The notes below the pieces were generated by a model, which saw nothing but the letters and a program-made list of their open reading frames with translations, searched no databases and was not told the origin of the DNA. Below, piece after piece: positions 34,197 through 42,918 of a DNA stretch of 64,000 nucleotides. Both the position numbers and the translations under genes were made by a program. Position 1 is the stretch's first letter; each line of letters opens with the position of its first letter. Source of the DNA: Starkeya sp. ORNL1 (GTDB lineage Bacteria; Pseudomonadota; Alphaproteobacteria; Rhizobiales; Xanthobacteraceae); contig NZ_CP048834.1 of NCBI RefSeq assembly GCF_012971745.1, forward strand, positions 4,278,001 to 4,342,000, read 5' to 3'.

Positions 34197-35105
34197 ATGG
34201 CCGCCAACCGTCTGACCGAAAGGCTGTCGCACGAAATCCGGAACATGATCCTCGCCGGGGAATTCGCGCCGGACGCCCATCTCAGCACGCAGAAGCTGGC
34301 GGACCGCTTCGGCGTATCGCGTTCTCCGGTGCGGGAAGCGCTGCAGAACCTCGCCGAGCAGGGCGCGCTGCTGAAGCATCCCAATCGCGGCTTCTTCGTG
34401 CGCGAGACCGCTGGGCCGAGCCCCGAGGAACTGGAGGCCGCGCGCCCGGTCGACGCGCCCGAGAGCTATTATCGCCTCGCCGAGGACTGGCTGAAGGATG
34501 CGATACCCGACGAGGTGACGGAGCATTTCCTGCGTACCCGCTATGCCCTCACCAAGTCCGAGCTGATGGACATCCTCAATCGCGCCACCAATGAGGGCTG
34601 GGCCGAGCGCAAGCAGGGCTATGGCTGGCGCTTCCTGCCGGTGGCGAAGACGCCGGAAGCACTGGAGCAGATCTATCGCTGCCGCAGCATCATCGAACCT
34701 CCCGGGCTATTGGAGCCGACCTTCCAGATCGATTGGGCCGCGCTCAAAGAACAGAAGCGCATCCAGGAAGTGCTGCTCAATGGTGATATCGAGCGCCTGC
34801 CGGCCGAGCGGCTGATGACCCTCAATTCGCAGTTCCACGAGGAAATACTGCGCATGTCGGGCAATCCGTTCCTGCACCAGGCGCTGATACGGCTCAACCG
34901 TACCCGCAAGCTGCTGGAGTATCGCTCCATGGTGCGGCGCGAGCGGCTGCATCTGCAATGCCGCGAGCATCTGGAAATCATTGGCCTGATCGAGCGCGGC
35001 GACAATCTCGACGCCTCGCACTTCATGCGCCGGCATATCGTCGGCGCCATTACCGAGAAGGAGCCGCTGCAGCGCGGCCCGTATCTCACCGGGACCGGCT
35101 CTTAA
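34197..35105 (+). CDS. GntR family transcriptional regulator with apparent second winged-helix segment
   Basis: 302 residues; the Met at 34197 starts the canonical GntR helix-turn-helix (RLTERLSHEIRNMILAGEF, LADRFGVSRSPVREALQNLAEQGAL). Residues about 85-150 (DAIPDEVTEHFLRTRYALTK, then ELMDILNRATNEGWAERKQGYGW) look like a second winged-helix rather than linker, followed by an FCD-type effector domain (ERLMTLNSQFHEEILRMSGN). FCD regulators have helical pockets that bind carboxylates. It sits among the tct and dehydrogenase genes and probably represses them through the TGGATT-N12-AATCCA motif. Earlier in-frame Met codons lack family similarity. Confidence 0.88.
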   Translation: MAANRLTERLSHEIRNMILAGEFAPDAHLSTQKLADRFGVSRSPVREALQNLAEQGALLKHPNRGFFVRETAGPSPEELEAARPVDAPESYYRLAEDWLKDAIPDEVTEHFLRTRYALTKSELMDILNRATNEGWAERKQGYGWRFLPVAKTPEALEQIYRCRSIIEPPGLLEPTFQIDWAALKEQKRIQEVLLNGDIERLPAERLMTLNSQFHEEILRMSGNPFLHQALIRLNRTRKLLEYRSMVRRERLHLQCREHLEIIGLIERGDNLDASHFMRRHIVGAITEKEPLQRGPYLTGTGS

Positions 35106-35170
35106 GGCGGCGCACTCGGACGCCGCGGCCTTTGCCGACCAGATCCCTATCTATGGAAGGCGCTCGGCAT

Positions 35171-35833
35171 CTACACCGCGAGCAGCGGGCGCAATTTGGC
35201 AATCGCCGAGCGCGGCGAGGTGAGCACCGGCACGGCGATCCGTGCCGCCACCGCCGGCTCGGCCTGCGCCGTGGAGAAGTGCGCCAGCATGACGACATCG
35301 ACATCGCCCATACCCACTGCTGCCTCGGCGACCAGCCGATTGTGGGTCGCAGCGTCGCCACCGCGCAGCGCATCCATGGCGCCGGCGGCGAGCACCGTCC
35401 TAAGCGTCACGGCACATCCCAGCCGATGGGCATCGGCTGCGAACTCCTCCTCCATGCTGGCGACGGCCGGCGGGAAGGTGGCGAGCATGCCGATGCGCGC
35501 GCCGGCCGCGAACGCGGTCTCGAACATCGCCTCGTTCGGCTTCAGCACCGGAATGAGGAACTCGCGCGCCGCCTGATCGATGGCGGCGCCGAAGGCCGAG
35601 CAGGTATAGAGGATGGCGTCCGCGCCGGTGCGCCTGGCATGGCGGGCGAGATCGACGATCCGGTCGGTCAGTTCTGGCGTCATCTCTTTCGACCGGGCGC
35701 GATCGATCGACAGTGAATCGTCCAGCAGATTGGTGAGCTCCGCTTCCGGCCAGTCAGCCGCGAAGGCGGCCTGGATCGGTGCCATCGCCACCGGGGTGGC
35801 GTGGATGAGCGCGATGCGGGGGCGGGCTGTCAT
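35171..35833 (-). CDS. Aspartate/glutamate racemase-family protein with one catalytic cysteine
   Basis: 220 residues. The first half has the family nucleotide-like fold and the cysteine C78 in LYTCSAF. At the second active-site position the usual cysteine is replaced: the segment reads DVVMLAHFST with A184-H185. Two-cysteine racemases deprotonate from both faces; single-cysteine relatives such as arylmalonate decarboxylase or maleate isomerase do other chemistry. It would therefore be an isomerase, decarboxylase or hydrolase-like protein acting on a small diacid. It is encoded 9 nt downstream of the Ldh2-type dehydrogenase gene, in the same operon. Confidence 0.82.
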   Translation of the reverse strand: MTARPRIALIHATPVAMAPIQAAFAADWPEAELTNLLDDSLSIDRARSKEMTPELTDRIVDLARHARRTGADAILYTCSAFGAAIDQAAREFLIPVLKPNEAMFETAFAAGARIGMLATFPPAVASMEEEFAADAHRLGCAVTLRTVLAAGAMDALRGGDAATHNRLVAEAAVGMGDVDVVMLAHFSTAQAEPAVAARIAVPVLTSPRSAIAKLRPLLAV

Positions 35834-35842
35834 CTAAAGACC

Positions 35843-36889
35843 TCAGACGAACAGCGCGACGCCGAAGCGATCGGCTTCCTCGCGCAGTTGCGCCATCACG
35901 TCCTCGGTGATCACGATGCCGCGCTGGCGGTTGTCCTGCGCGCGCCGGTCCTCCGGCTCGCCCGGCATCATGATCTCGTCGAAGCCGGCGGCGCGCGGCA
36001 ACTCCTTCACCCGTGCCGCCAGTTCGTCCATGCGCGGGCCGAAGGCGTCGCCGACGAACAGGCCGGGATCGAGCGCCACCAGGAGATGCCCGACATCCTG
36101 CGGCGCCTCGAAATCGAAATACAGGCTGCGCACCTCGCCGCCAAAGGCCGAGCCGGTGAAGACGCCGGCGAGCACGTCCATCATCATCGACAGCGCCGCG
36201 CCCTTGGGTCCGCCCATCGGCAGGCATACGCCCTCGAACGCCTTCTTAGCGTCGGTGGTCGGGTTGCCTTCGGCATCGAGCGCGAGGCCCTCAGGGATGG
36301 GCTCGCCGCGTTGCGCGGCGAGCCGGATCTTGCCGCGCGCGATCACCGTCATCGCCATGTCCAGCAGATAGCCTGGTCCCGATTGGCCGGGGGCACCGAC
36401 GGCGAGCGGCGCGGCGCCGAGGAAGACCGAGCGTCCGCCCCACACCGGCAAAGCCGGCGAGGAGGTGGTGAAGGCGAGCCCGATCTGGCCGGCGCGCATC
36501 GCCTGCTGCACATAGAGCGCCGCCATGCCGAAATGCGTGCTGCGCTTCACCGCAACGAGGCCGACGCCAAAGGTCTTTGCGATCCCTATCGCCTCTTCCA
36601 TGGCGCGATGGGCGACGATGAAGCCCATGCCGTCATCGCCGCTCACCAGCCTGGCGACCGGCGTGACCTCCTCGACGGTGATGTCCGGCGTGGGATTGAT
36701 GACGCCTTCGCGGATTCGGCGCGAATAGATCGGGATGCGGGCGACGCCATGCGAGGCGAGACCGCGCAGGTCCGCCTCGACCAGATCGTCGGCGATGCTG
36801 CGCGCATCGGCCTCTGGCAGGCCAAGCCCTGAGAACACCCGCGTGGCGAAATCCGCGACCTTGTCGTGGGGGTAGCGCGGAGCCTCCAT
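35843..36889 (-). CDS. Ldh2/malate-L-sulfolactate-type NAD(P)-dependent dehydrogenase
   Basis: 348 residues from the Met at 36889. Family landmarks: DLRGLASHGVARIPIY, the catalytic histidine in STHFGMAALY, TTSSPALPVWGG and LGAAPLAVGAPG. The family (PF02615) includes ureidoglycolate, malate, 2,3-diketogulonate and (R)-sulfolactate dehydrogenases. It would oxidise a 2-hydroxy acid or reduce a 2-oxo acid in the cytoplasm. It is divergent from the SDR gene. Nearby HpsN-like and Tct proteins superficially recall sulfolactate metabolism, but no sulfo-lyase (SuyAB) is present, so a plain hydroxy acid is as likely. Confidence 0.88.
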   Translation of the reverse strand: MEAPRYPHDKVADFATRVFSGLGLPEADARSIADDLVEADLRGLASHGVARIPIYSRRIREGVINPTPDITVEEVTPVARLVSGDDGMGFIVAHRAMEEAIGIAKTFGVGLVAVKRSTHFGMAALYVQQAMRAGQIGLAFTTSSPALPVWGGRSVFLGAAPLAVGAPGQSGPGYLLDMAMTVIARGKIRLAAQRGEPIPEGLALDAEGNPTTDAKKAFEGVCLPMGGPKGAALSMMMDVLAGVFTGSAFGGEVRSLYFDFEAPQDVGHLLVALDPGLFVGDAFGPRMDELAARVKELPRAAGFDEIMMPGEPEDRRAQDNRQRGIVITEDVMAQLREEADRFGVALFV

Positions 36890-36944
36890 GCGTCGGTCCT
36901 CTTTGGCGTTTGTGAAAGGGAGATACAACGGAGCCGGCCAACTC

Positions 36945-36965
36945 TCAATATGAATCGGTTATTGA
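36945..36965. promoter_or_regulatory. Inverted repeat in the Ldh2 / SDR divergent promoter
   Basis: TCAATA (36945-36950) and TATTGA (36960-36965) form an inverted repeat with a 9-nt spacer, the only AT-rich stretch in the 224-nt gap between these divergent genes. The TCAAT/ATTGA half resembles half-sites near 32648 and 33964, so control by the same regulator is possible. Confidence 0.35.
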
Positions 36966-37113
36966 TAGCGAAAAAGCCTATCTTCCGCTCGCCCGGCGAG
37001 CTGAGCAACCAAGCCCCAATTCCTCTCGGCCCGGGAGCCACGGCCCTTATGTTGCCTTGGCGGGGAGCGGGCGGGCGTGGTCTTGTGAAGCGCCGCAGCG
37101 CGTGGAGGATGTG

Positions 37114-37887
37114 GTGTCGGTGAATTCCCTGTTCGATCTGAGCGGACGCAAAGCCCTCGTCACCGGCGCCAGCCGCGGCATCGGCCGGGCCATCGCCGAG
37201 GCGCTGGCGGCGGCGGGTGCCGATGTGGCGGTCACGGCGCGTGGGGTCACCTCACTCGATGCGGTGCTCGAGGCTGTCAGCGCCGCGGGGCGCAAGGCGG
37301 TGCCGGTCGCGCTCGACGTCACCGATGTCGCGCGCTGCCGCGCCGGCGTCGAAGAAGCGGCCGAGCGGCTGGGCGGTCTCGACATCCTCATCAACAATGC
37401 CGGCATCGAGCAGGTCTGCCCGTCGCTGGAGGTGGAGGAGGCGCTGTGGGACGGCATTCTCGACACCAATCTGAAGGGTGCCTTTTTCGTGGCGCAGGCG
37501 GCGGCGCGGCGCATGAGCCGCGACGGCACCGGCGGCGCCATCATCAATCTGTGCTCGCTCACCTCCGAGGTCGGCATTCCCACAGCGGTGCCCTATGGCT
37601 CGTCGAAGACCGGCCTGCTCGGCATGACGCGGGCGCTTGCCGCCGAGTGGGCGCCGCTCGGCATCCGGGTCAACGCCATCGCGCCGGGCTATTTCCGCAC
37701 CGCCATGACCGAGGTGTTCTACGAGAACGAAGGCTGGCAGGCGGGCATGCTGGCGAAGATCCCGATGCAGCGCTTCGGCGACCTCGATGATCTGCGCGGC
37801 GCCGCGATCTTCCTCGCCGCCAATGCCTCCGCCTACATTACGGGCCAGTGCATTGCGGTGGATGGCGGCTTCCTCGCCTCCGTCTGA
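37114..37887 (+). CDS. Short-chain dehydrogenase/reductase
   Basis: 257 residues. GTG at 37114 was chosen since GGAGG is 5 nt upstream; another GTG follows two codons later. Classical SDR motifs are complete: TGASRGIG, NNAGIEQV, PYGSSKTGLLGMTRALAAEW and the C-terminal YITGQCIAVDGGF. It resembles gluconate 5-dehydrogenase/FabG-type enzymes acting on polyols or hydroxy acids. It heads a rightward gene run (SDR, HDH-like, zinc ADH, kinase, FMN dehydrogenase) and is divergent from the Ldh2 gene. Substrate unknown. Confidence 0.87.
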   Translation: MSVNSLFDLSGRKALVTGASRGIGRAIAEALAAAGADVAVTARGVTSLDAVLEAVSAAGRKAVPVALDVTDVARCRAGVEEAAERLGGLDILINNAGIEQVCPSLEVEEALWDGILDTNLKGAFFVAQAAARRMSRDGTGGAIINLCSLTSEVGIPTAVPYGSSKTGLLGMTRALAAEWAPLGIRVNAIAPGYFRTAMTEVFYENEGWQAGMLAKIPMQRFGDLDDLRGAAIFLAANASAYITGQCIAVDGGFLASV

Positions 37888-37992
37888 ACGCCTGTCGAAT
37901 GGGCAGCCGTCGCCGAAGTTTTGGTCTCACGCCCGGGTTCGATATGCCTATACATATTGCCGGTGGACCTTCACGCATTCCGGGGCCTCGCA

Positions 37993-39324
37993 ATGTCCGA
38001 CGTCTGCAATTTCCATGAACTCGCCACGCTCGACGCCGCTGCGCGGGCAAAGCTGTTGCGACGCTCGGAAGCCGACCTCTCGAGCTTCATGGAGAAGGTG
38101 CGCCCCATCATCGAGGCGGTGCGCCTGGAGGGGGACGTCGCGCTTGCCCGGTTCGGCCGCGATCTCGACGGCGCCGCGGTGACGCCCGACACGCTGAAGG
38201 CGAGCGAACAGGAGTTCGAGGCCGCCTTCAGCGCGGTGGAGCCGGAGGTGATCGCCTCGATCCGTTACGGCATCGCCAATATCCGCGCCTTCCATGAGGA
38301 GCAGCGCCCCGAGCCGATGTGGCTGAAGGAGGTGCGCCCCGGTGCCTTTGCCGGCGACCGCTGGACCCCGATCGATTCCGTGGCGCTCTATGTGCCGCGC
38401 GGCAAGGGCGCGTTCCCGTCCGTGACGATGATGACTTCGGTGCCGGCGGTGGTGGCCGGCGTACCCAGCGTGTCCATCGTCACGCCGCCGACGCCGGACG
38501 GCTCGGTCGATGCCGCGACGCTGGTCGCCGCCCGGCTCGCCGGGGTCGAGACGGTGTACAAATGCGGCGGCGCGCAGGCGGTGGCGGCGGTGGCCTATGG
38601 CACGCAGACGGTCAAGGCCGCGATCAAGATCGTCGGCCCCGGCAGCCCATGGCTGGTGGCGGCGAAGCGCCTGCTCTCCGACGTGATGGATACCGGCCTG
38701 CCTGCCGGTCCCTCGGAGGCGCTGATCTTCGCCGATGACAGCATCGACGGCGCGCTCGCGGCGCTTGACCTCTTGATCGAGGCCGAGCACGGCCCGGATT
38801 CCTCGGCCTATCTGGTGACGCACAGCCGCCGCGTTGCGGAAGAGGCGCGCGCGGCGCTGCCCGGCCATTGGGCGCGCATGACCGAACAGCGCGTCGGCTT
38901 CTCCCGTACCGTGCTTACCGGCCCGTTCGGCGGGATCGTGCTGACGCCCTCGCTGGAGGAGAGCTATCGCTTCGTGAACGACTACGCGCCGGAGCATCTC
39001 GAATTGCTCTCGACCGAGCCGTTCGTGCATCTCGGCCGCATCACCAATGCGGCGGAGATTTTGATGGGGCCGCACACACCGGTGACCATCGGCAATTTCG
39101 TGCTCGGGCCGAACTGCGTGCTGCCGACCAGCCGCTGGGCGCGCACCTATGGGCCGCTCTCGGTGACGGATTTCCTCAAGCGCTCCTCGGTGGGCTACGT
39201 CACCTCCGCGGCTTATCCCGAACTGGCTGGCCACGCCCGCCGGCTCGCGCATTATGAGGGCTTCAGCGCACACGAGAATGCGGTGTCGGAAGTCCGCGAC
39301 GGGCTGATGGCGCGCAAAAGCTGA
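37993..39324 (+). CDS. Histidinol dehydrogenase-family enzyme, non-histidinol branch (HpsN-like)
   Basis: 443 residues starting at the Met at 37993. The fold and catalytic Glu-His pair of histidinol dehydrogenase are present (A-P-E334-H335-L-E-L), as is the final metal-ligand histidine H427. Relative to E. coli HisD, two zinc-ligand positions differ: Gln259 is E263 (LIEAEH266) and Asp360 is N368 (IGNFVLGPN). It is not in a his operon. The closest functional precedent is HpsN, which oxidises dihydroxypropanesulfonate to sulfolactate in two NAD steps. Here a four-electron oxidation of an alcohol to a carboxylate is expected, on a substrate fitting the neighbouring dehydrogenases and kinase. Confidence 0.85.
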   Translation: MSDVCNFHELATLDAAARAKLLRRSEADLSSFMEKVRPIIEAVRLEGDVALARFGRDLDGAAVTPDTLKASEQEFEAAFSAVEPEVIASIRYGIANIRAFHEEQRPEPMWLKEVRPGAFAGDRWTPIDSVALYVPRGKGAFPSVTMMTSVPAVVAGVPSVSIVTPPTPDGSVDAATLVAARLAGVETVYKCGGAQAVAAVAYGTQTVKAAIKIVGPGSPWLVAAKRLLSDVMDTGLPAGPSEALIFADDSIDGALAALDLLIEAEHGPDSSAYLVTHSRRVAEEARAALPGHWARMTEQRVGFSRTVLTGPFGGIVLTPSLEESYRFVNDYAPEHLELLSTEPFVHLGRITNAAEILMGPHTPVTIGNFVLGPNCVLPTSRWARTYGPLSVTDFLKRSSVGYVTSAAYPELAGHARRLAHYEGFSAHENAVSEVRDGLMARKS

Positions 39325-39345
39325 CGGTGTGAAGAGAGCTGGGCG

Positions 39346-40347
39346 ATGAAGGCGGTGCGTCTCTACAAGGCCGGCGATTTGCGCGTCGAGGAGGTCGCCG
39401 CGCCGGGCGACTTGCTCGCAGGCTGGGTGCGCCTCACCGTCACCGCGGCCGGCATTTGCGGCTCGGACCTGCATAATTACCGCACCGGCCAATGGATCAC
39501 CCGCGCGCCGTCCATCGCCGGGCATGAGCTGACCGGCATCGTCAGCGCCATCCATCCCTCGGTGGAGGGGTTCAAGGTCGGCGACCATGTCGTGGCGGAT
39601 TCCCGCTTCTGGTGCGGGGCGTGCGCCGCCTGCCGCGCTGGCCGGCAACAGCTGTGTCGCCGCCTCGGCTTCGTCGGCGAGGCCTGCGATGGTGGGTTCG
39701 CCGAGGAGATCGTGCTCCCGGCGCGGCTGCTGCTGCCTGTCGCGGCCGGCATCGATCCGGCGGTGGCGGCGATGGCGGAACCGCTCGCCGTGGCACTGCA
39801 TGCGGTGAGCCGGCTAAGTGCCCGCCCGGGCCAGCCAGTGCTGGTGGTCGGCTGCGGGCCGATCGGTGGCCTCGCCGCACTGGTTCTGGGCAAGCGTCAT
39901 GGCGGGCCGCTGTTCATTGCCGACCGCAATGCGAACCGCGCGGGCCTCGTCGCCGAGGTGACCGGCGGGCGCGTCGTCGCGCTCGATTCAGCGGTGATCG
40001 GCGACACCGATGCCCCCCTCGCCGCCATCGAGGCGACCGGCAATGTCGCGGCGCTCGGTCAGCTGGTCGGGGCAATGGGGGCCGGCGGCACCATTGCCCT
40101 GGTCGGCATCTATCATGGAAGCCTGCCGCTCGATCCCAATCTGCTGGTCGAGCGCGAGATCGCGCTCATCGGTTGCCACGCCTTCGCCGATGAGCTGTCG
40201 GAGGCGGTCGCCCTGCTCGGCCCGCTCGCCGGCGATCTGGCGCGCCTTGTCGACCGGCAGATCACGCTCGACGAGGTGCCGGCCGCCTATGATCGGCTGA
40301 TTGCCGGCGAGGCGAGGGGGCTCAAGACCATCGTGCGCCCGTCATGA
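39346..40347 (+). CDS. Zinc-dependent alcohol dehydrogenase (polyol/threonine dehydrogenase type)
   Basis: 333 residues. Catalytic zinc residues are in AGICGSDLHNY and AGHELTG; the structural zinc cysteines are in FWCGACAACRAGRQQLC. The NAD fold appears as VLVVGCGPIGGLAALVL. The protein resembles sorbitol, galactitol or threonine dehydrogenases of the medium-chain family. It would oxidise a secondary hydroxyl of a polyol or hydroxy acid. It follows the HDH-like gene by 21 nt and its end overlaps the kinase start by 4 nt (ATGA), placing it firmly in this operon. Confidence 0.9.
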   Translation: MKAVRLYKAGDLRVEEVAAPGDLLAGWVRLTVTAAGICGSDLHNYRTGQWITRAPSIAGHELTGIVSAIHPSVEGFKVGDHVVADSRFWCGACAACRAGRQQLCRRLGFVGEACDGGFAEEIVLPARLLLPVAAGIDPAVAAMAEPLAVALHAVSRLSARPGQPVLVVGCGPIGGLAALVLGKRHGGPLFIADRNANRAGLVAEVTGGRVVALDSAVIGDTDAPLAAIEATGNVAALGQLVGAMGAGGTIALVGIYHGSLPLDPNLLVEREIALIGCHAFADELSEAVALLGPLAGDLARLVDRQITLDEVPAAYDRLIAGEARGLKTIVRPS

Positions 40348-41642
40348 CGGCGCCGAGCCGCACTGCCGAGATCCGCGCGCTCGCCGCGTCCGATGCCGGT
40401 GCAGCGGAGCGCCGTCTTGCCGAGCTGTTGCGCGACCTGTTCGGCCTGGAGGCACAGACGGTACGGATCAATCTCGACCGCTACAGCCTCAATTCGCTCA
40501 ACGGCTTCATCGAGAGCGAGCGAGGGGCCTTCTTCTTCAAGTTCCACCAGGAGGAAGGCGAGGAGGCGATGGCGGGGGAATATTACCGCGCCGACATTCT
40601 CGCCAGGGCCGGCCTGCCGGTGGACCAGCCGCTGCACGTCTCCACCTCGCCGGGCGAGCAGATCCTGATCTATCGCCGGCGCCACCAGCCGCGCTTCTCC
40701 GACGTGCTGCGCGAGCTCGATCTTGCCGACGACCCGGCGCGTCGGGCCCGGGCGGTGGCGGCCGAGCGGGCGCTCGGGGCGAAGCTCGCCGCGGTCTATC
40801 TCGGCACGCTGCATGAAGTCTCGCCGAGCGAGGTTGCGGCCGAGCCGATCCACCGGCTGTTCCATGAGCGGCTGGTGGATCGCCACACCGGGCGCTTCCC
40901 CGGCGGGCGGCTGGCGGATTTCTATGTCGGCAAGAGCTTCCGCTTTCCCGGCGTGGTGCTCGACTGGGAGGAATTCGCCGGGCTCGGCTTCGTCATCAAT
41001 GGCCGGCCTTACAGCCGGACGCTTCGTGAGCTGTTCGCGCGCGCCCATGCCCGGCTCACCCCGGAGCGTTTGGCCGATTGCGGTGGCGTGGTCGCGCATG
41101 GCGACGCGCACAACGCCAATGTCTGGTACGAGGAGCGCGAGGGAGGCGCCGCGCTCGCGCTGTTCGATCCGGCCTTCGCCGGCTCCAGCGTGCCGGCGCT
41201 GCTGGCCGAGGTGAAGGCGACCTTCCACAACATCTTCGCCCATCCGTTCTGGCTCTACGATCCCGCTCTCGCCACGGAGCGCTTCACGGCCTCGGCCCGC
41301 GTCGAGGGGGATCGGCTGATGGTCGAGACCGACTGGGCGCTGTCACCGGTGCGGCGCGATCTGCTCGCCGCCAAGGCGGACAGTGTGTGGCGGCCGCTGC
41401 TTGCCACGCTGAAGCAACGCGGCCTGCTGGCGGACGATTGGCGCGAGGTGCTGCGGCTCGCCCTGTTCCTGTGCCCGACGCTGGTGATGAATCTGCGTGC
41501 CGGGGCAGCGACGCACACACCGATTTCCTCGCTGATCGGCTTCGCCATTGCGGTGATGGTTGGCTGCCCGCCCGTCGAAGGCAGCGATGTGGTCACCGAC
41601 TTCCTCGACGCCGTCGATCCCGCTATGCCGGATCGACATTGA
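40344..41642 (+). CDS. APH-fold small-molecule kinase, substrate unknown
   Basis: 432 residues. The phosphotransferase motif H252-G-D254-A-H256-N-A-N259 and the metal-binding aspartate D275 in LFDPAFAG define the aminoglycoside-phosphotransferase/choline-kinase fold; K66 in FFFKFH is the likely ATP lysine. The ATG overlaps the zinc alcohol dehydrogenase stop as ATGA. In a catabolic operon such kinases phosphorylate sugars, amino alcohols or hydroxy acids rather than antibiotics. The length exceeds typical resistance enzymes (about 270 residues) and includes a C-terminal domain with KATFHNIFAHPFWLYDPALA. I do not recognise a characterised relative. Confidence 0.78.
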   Translation: MTAPSRTAEIRALAASDAGAAERRLAELLRDLFGLEAQTVRINLDRYSLNSLNGFIESERGAFFFKFHQEEGEEAMAGEYYRADILARAGLPVDQPLHVSTSPGEQILIYRRRHQPRFSDVLRELDLADDPARRARAVAAERALGAKLAAVYLGTLHEVSPSEVAAEPIHRLFHERLVDRHTGRFPGGRLADFYVGKSFRFPGVVLDWEEFAGLGFVINGRPYSRTLRELFARAHARLTPERLADCGGVVAHGDAHNANVWYEEREGGAALALFDPAFAGSSVPALLAEVKATFHNIFAHPFWLYDPALATERFTASARVEGDRLMVETDWALSPVRRDLLAAKADSVWRPLLATLKQRGLLADDWREVLRLALFLCPTLVMNLRAGAATHTPISSLIGFAIAVMVGCPPVEGSDVVTDFLDAVDPAMPDRH

Positions 41643-41654
41643 GGGGCTGCCGCC

Positions 41655-42809
41655 ATGAAGCTGGTGAATGTCGAGGATGCGCGGCAGGCCGCCCGGCGCC
41701 GGCTGCCGCGCATCATGTTCGACTATATCGACGGCGGCGCCTTCGACGAAGAGACGCTGCGCGCCAATCGCCGCGATTTCGGGCGCTGGACGCTGCGCCC
41801 CCGGGTGCTGGTCGATGTCTCGCAGCGCGACCTCACCACCCGCTTCCTCGGCGCAGACCACGCCTTGCCCTTCATGCTCGGCCCGGTCGGCTTCCTGGGG
41901 CTCTATGCCGGGCACGGCGAAATCGCGGCAGCGCGGGCCGCGCACGCCGCCGGCGTGCCGCTGTGCCTCTCGACCTTCTCCATCGCCTCGCTTGCCGAGC
42001 TTCGACACGCGACCAGCGGGCCACTGCACTTCCAGCTCTATGTGCTGAGCGATCGCGCCATCATGGACGAACTGCTCGACCAGGCGCGCGCGGCGGGGAT
42101 CGACACGCTCTATCTCACCGTTGACACCGCCATCACCTCGGTGCGCGAGCGCGATGTGCGCAACGGCTTTCGCTCGCTGACGCGGGTGGGACCAGGCCTC
42201 GCCACGCGGCTGCTCGCCAAGCCCGGCTGGTGCCTCGACATGCTGCGCACTGGGGTGCCGCGGATGGGCGCGCTGGCGCACCGGCCGGAATTCGGCACCG
42301 GCGTGCTGGAGCAGGCCGCCAATGTCTCGCGGCGCATCGACACGAAACTGAGCTGGGCCGACGTCGACTGGCTGCGCCAGCGCTGGACCGGCAGACTGGT
42401 GCTGAAGGGCATACTCGGAGCCGAGGACGCGGTGCGCTCGCGCGAGGCGGGGGCGGACGCGATCATCGTTTCCAACCATGGCGGCCGCCAGCTCGACGGC
42501 GCCCCCTCGACCATCTCGGTGCTGCCGGAGATCGTCGAGGCGGTCGATGGCGGGCTTGAGGTGCTGATCGACAGCGGCTTCCGCCGCGGCGCCGACATCG
42601 TCAAGGCCCTCGCGCTCGGCGCGTCGGGTGTGCTGCTGGGGCGGGCCTATGCATATGGGCTGGCCGCGGCCGGGGAGGCGGGGGTCGCGCGGATCATCCG
42701 CCACCTCGCGGAAGAGGTGGACATCACGCTGGGGTTGATGGGGCTGCGATCGGTTGGGGAATTGAAGAAGCTGGGGCCGGCGGCGCTGCGGAGGGGTGCG
42801 GGGGAGTAG
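41655..42809 (+). CDS. FMN-dependent 2-hydroxyacid dehydrogenase (L-lactate/mandelate dehydrogenase family)
   Basis: 384 residues. The FMN barrel family is shown by IDGGAFDEETLRANRRDF, LYLTVDTAI, KGILGAEDA and the active-site signature SNH275GGRQLDG, in which the histidine abstracts the substrate proton. LldD/MdlB-type members oxidise L-2-hydroxy acids and hand electrons to the quinone pool. It starts 12 nt after the kinase and ends the operon. Together with the Ldh2-type and beta-decarboxylating dehydrogenases it gives the region three different 2-hydroxyacid oxidation chemistries. Confidence 0.9.
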   Translation: MKLVNVEDARQAARRRLPRIMFDYIDGGAFDEETLRANRRDFGRWTLRPRVLVDVSQRDLTTRFLGADHALPFMLGPVGFLGLYAGHGEIAAARAAHAAGVPLCLSTFSIASLAELRHATSGPLHFQLYVLSDRAIMDELLDQARAAGIDTLYLTVDTAITSVRERDVRNGFRSLTRVGPGLATRLLAKPGWCLDMLRTGVPRMGALAHRPEFGTGVLEQAANVSRRIDTKLSWADVDWLRQRWTGRLVLKGILGAEDAVRSREAGADAIIVSNHGGRQLDGAPSTISVLPEIVEAVDGGLEVLIDSGFRRGADIVKALALGASGVLLGRAYAYGLAAAGEAGVARIIRHLAEEVDITLGLMGLRSVGELKKLGPAALRRGAGE

Positions 42810-42835
42810 GCATCCGGGCGTTGCAAGCGAGGATG

Positions 42836-42852
42836 AATGTCTGCGCGACATT
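42836..42852. promoter_or_regulatory. Inverted repeat upstream of the methanethiol oxidase gene
   Basis: AATGTC-TGCGC-GACATT is a perfect 6-bp inverted repeat with a 5-nt spacer, 67-83 nt upstream of the mtoX start and just after the previous operon. It is a candidate regulator site; no adjacent regulator gene exists. Confidence 0.4.
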
Positions 42853-42918
42853 TTCTTGCAGCGGGCTTAGCCTATTCCCAGTCGCGGCCGGGGGTCGCGG
42901 CAACCAGGGAGGATGAGC

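Noticed and set aside
37993..39324. Assignment as histidinol dehydrogenase hisD
   Set aside because: No other his genes nearby, and two metal-ligand positions differ from HisD (E263, N368).
29519..39324. Interpretation of the Tct/Ldh2/HDH-like region as sulfolactate or DHPS catabolism
   Set aside because: The dehydrogenase and transporter families fit, but no sulfo-lyase (SuyAB), sulfite exporter or phosphate/sulfoacetaldehyde enzyme was found; kept only as one possibility.
40344..41642. Antibiotic resistance kinase
   Set aside because: APH-fold motifs are present, but the length and the operon with dehydrogenases argue for a metabolic kinase.
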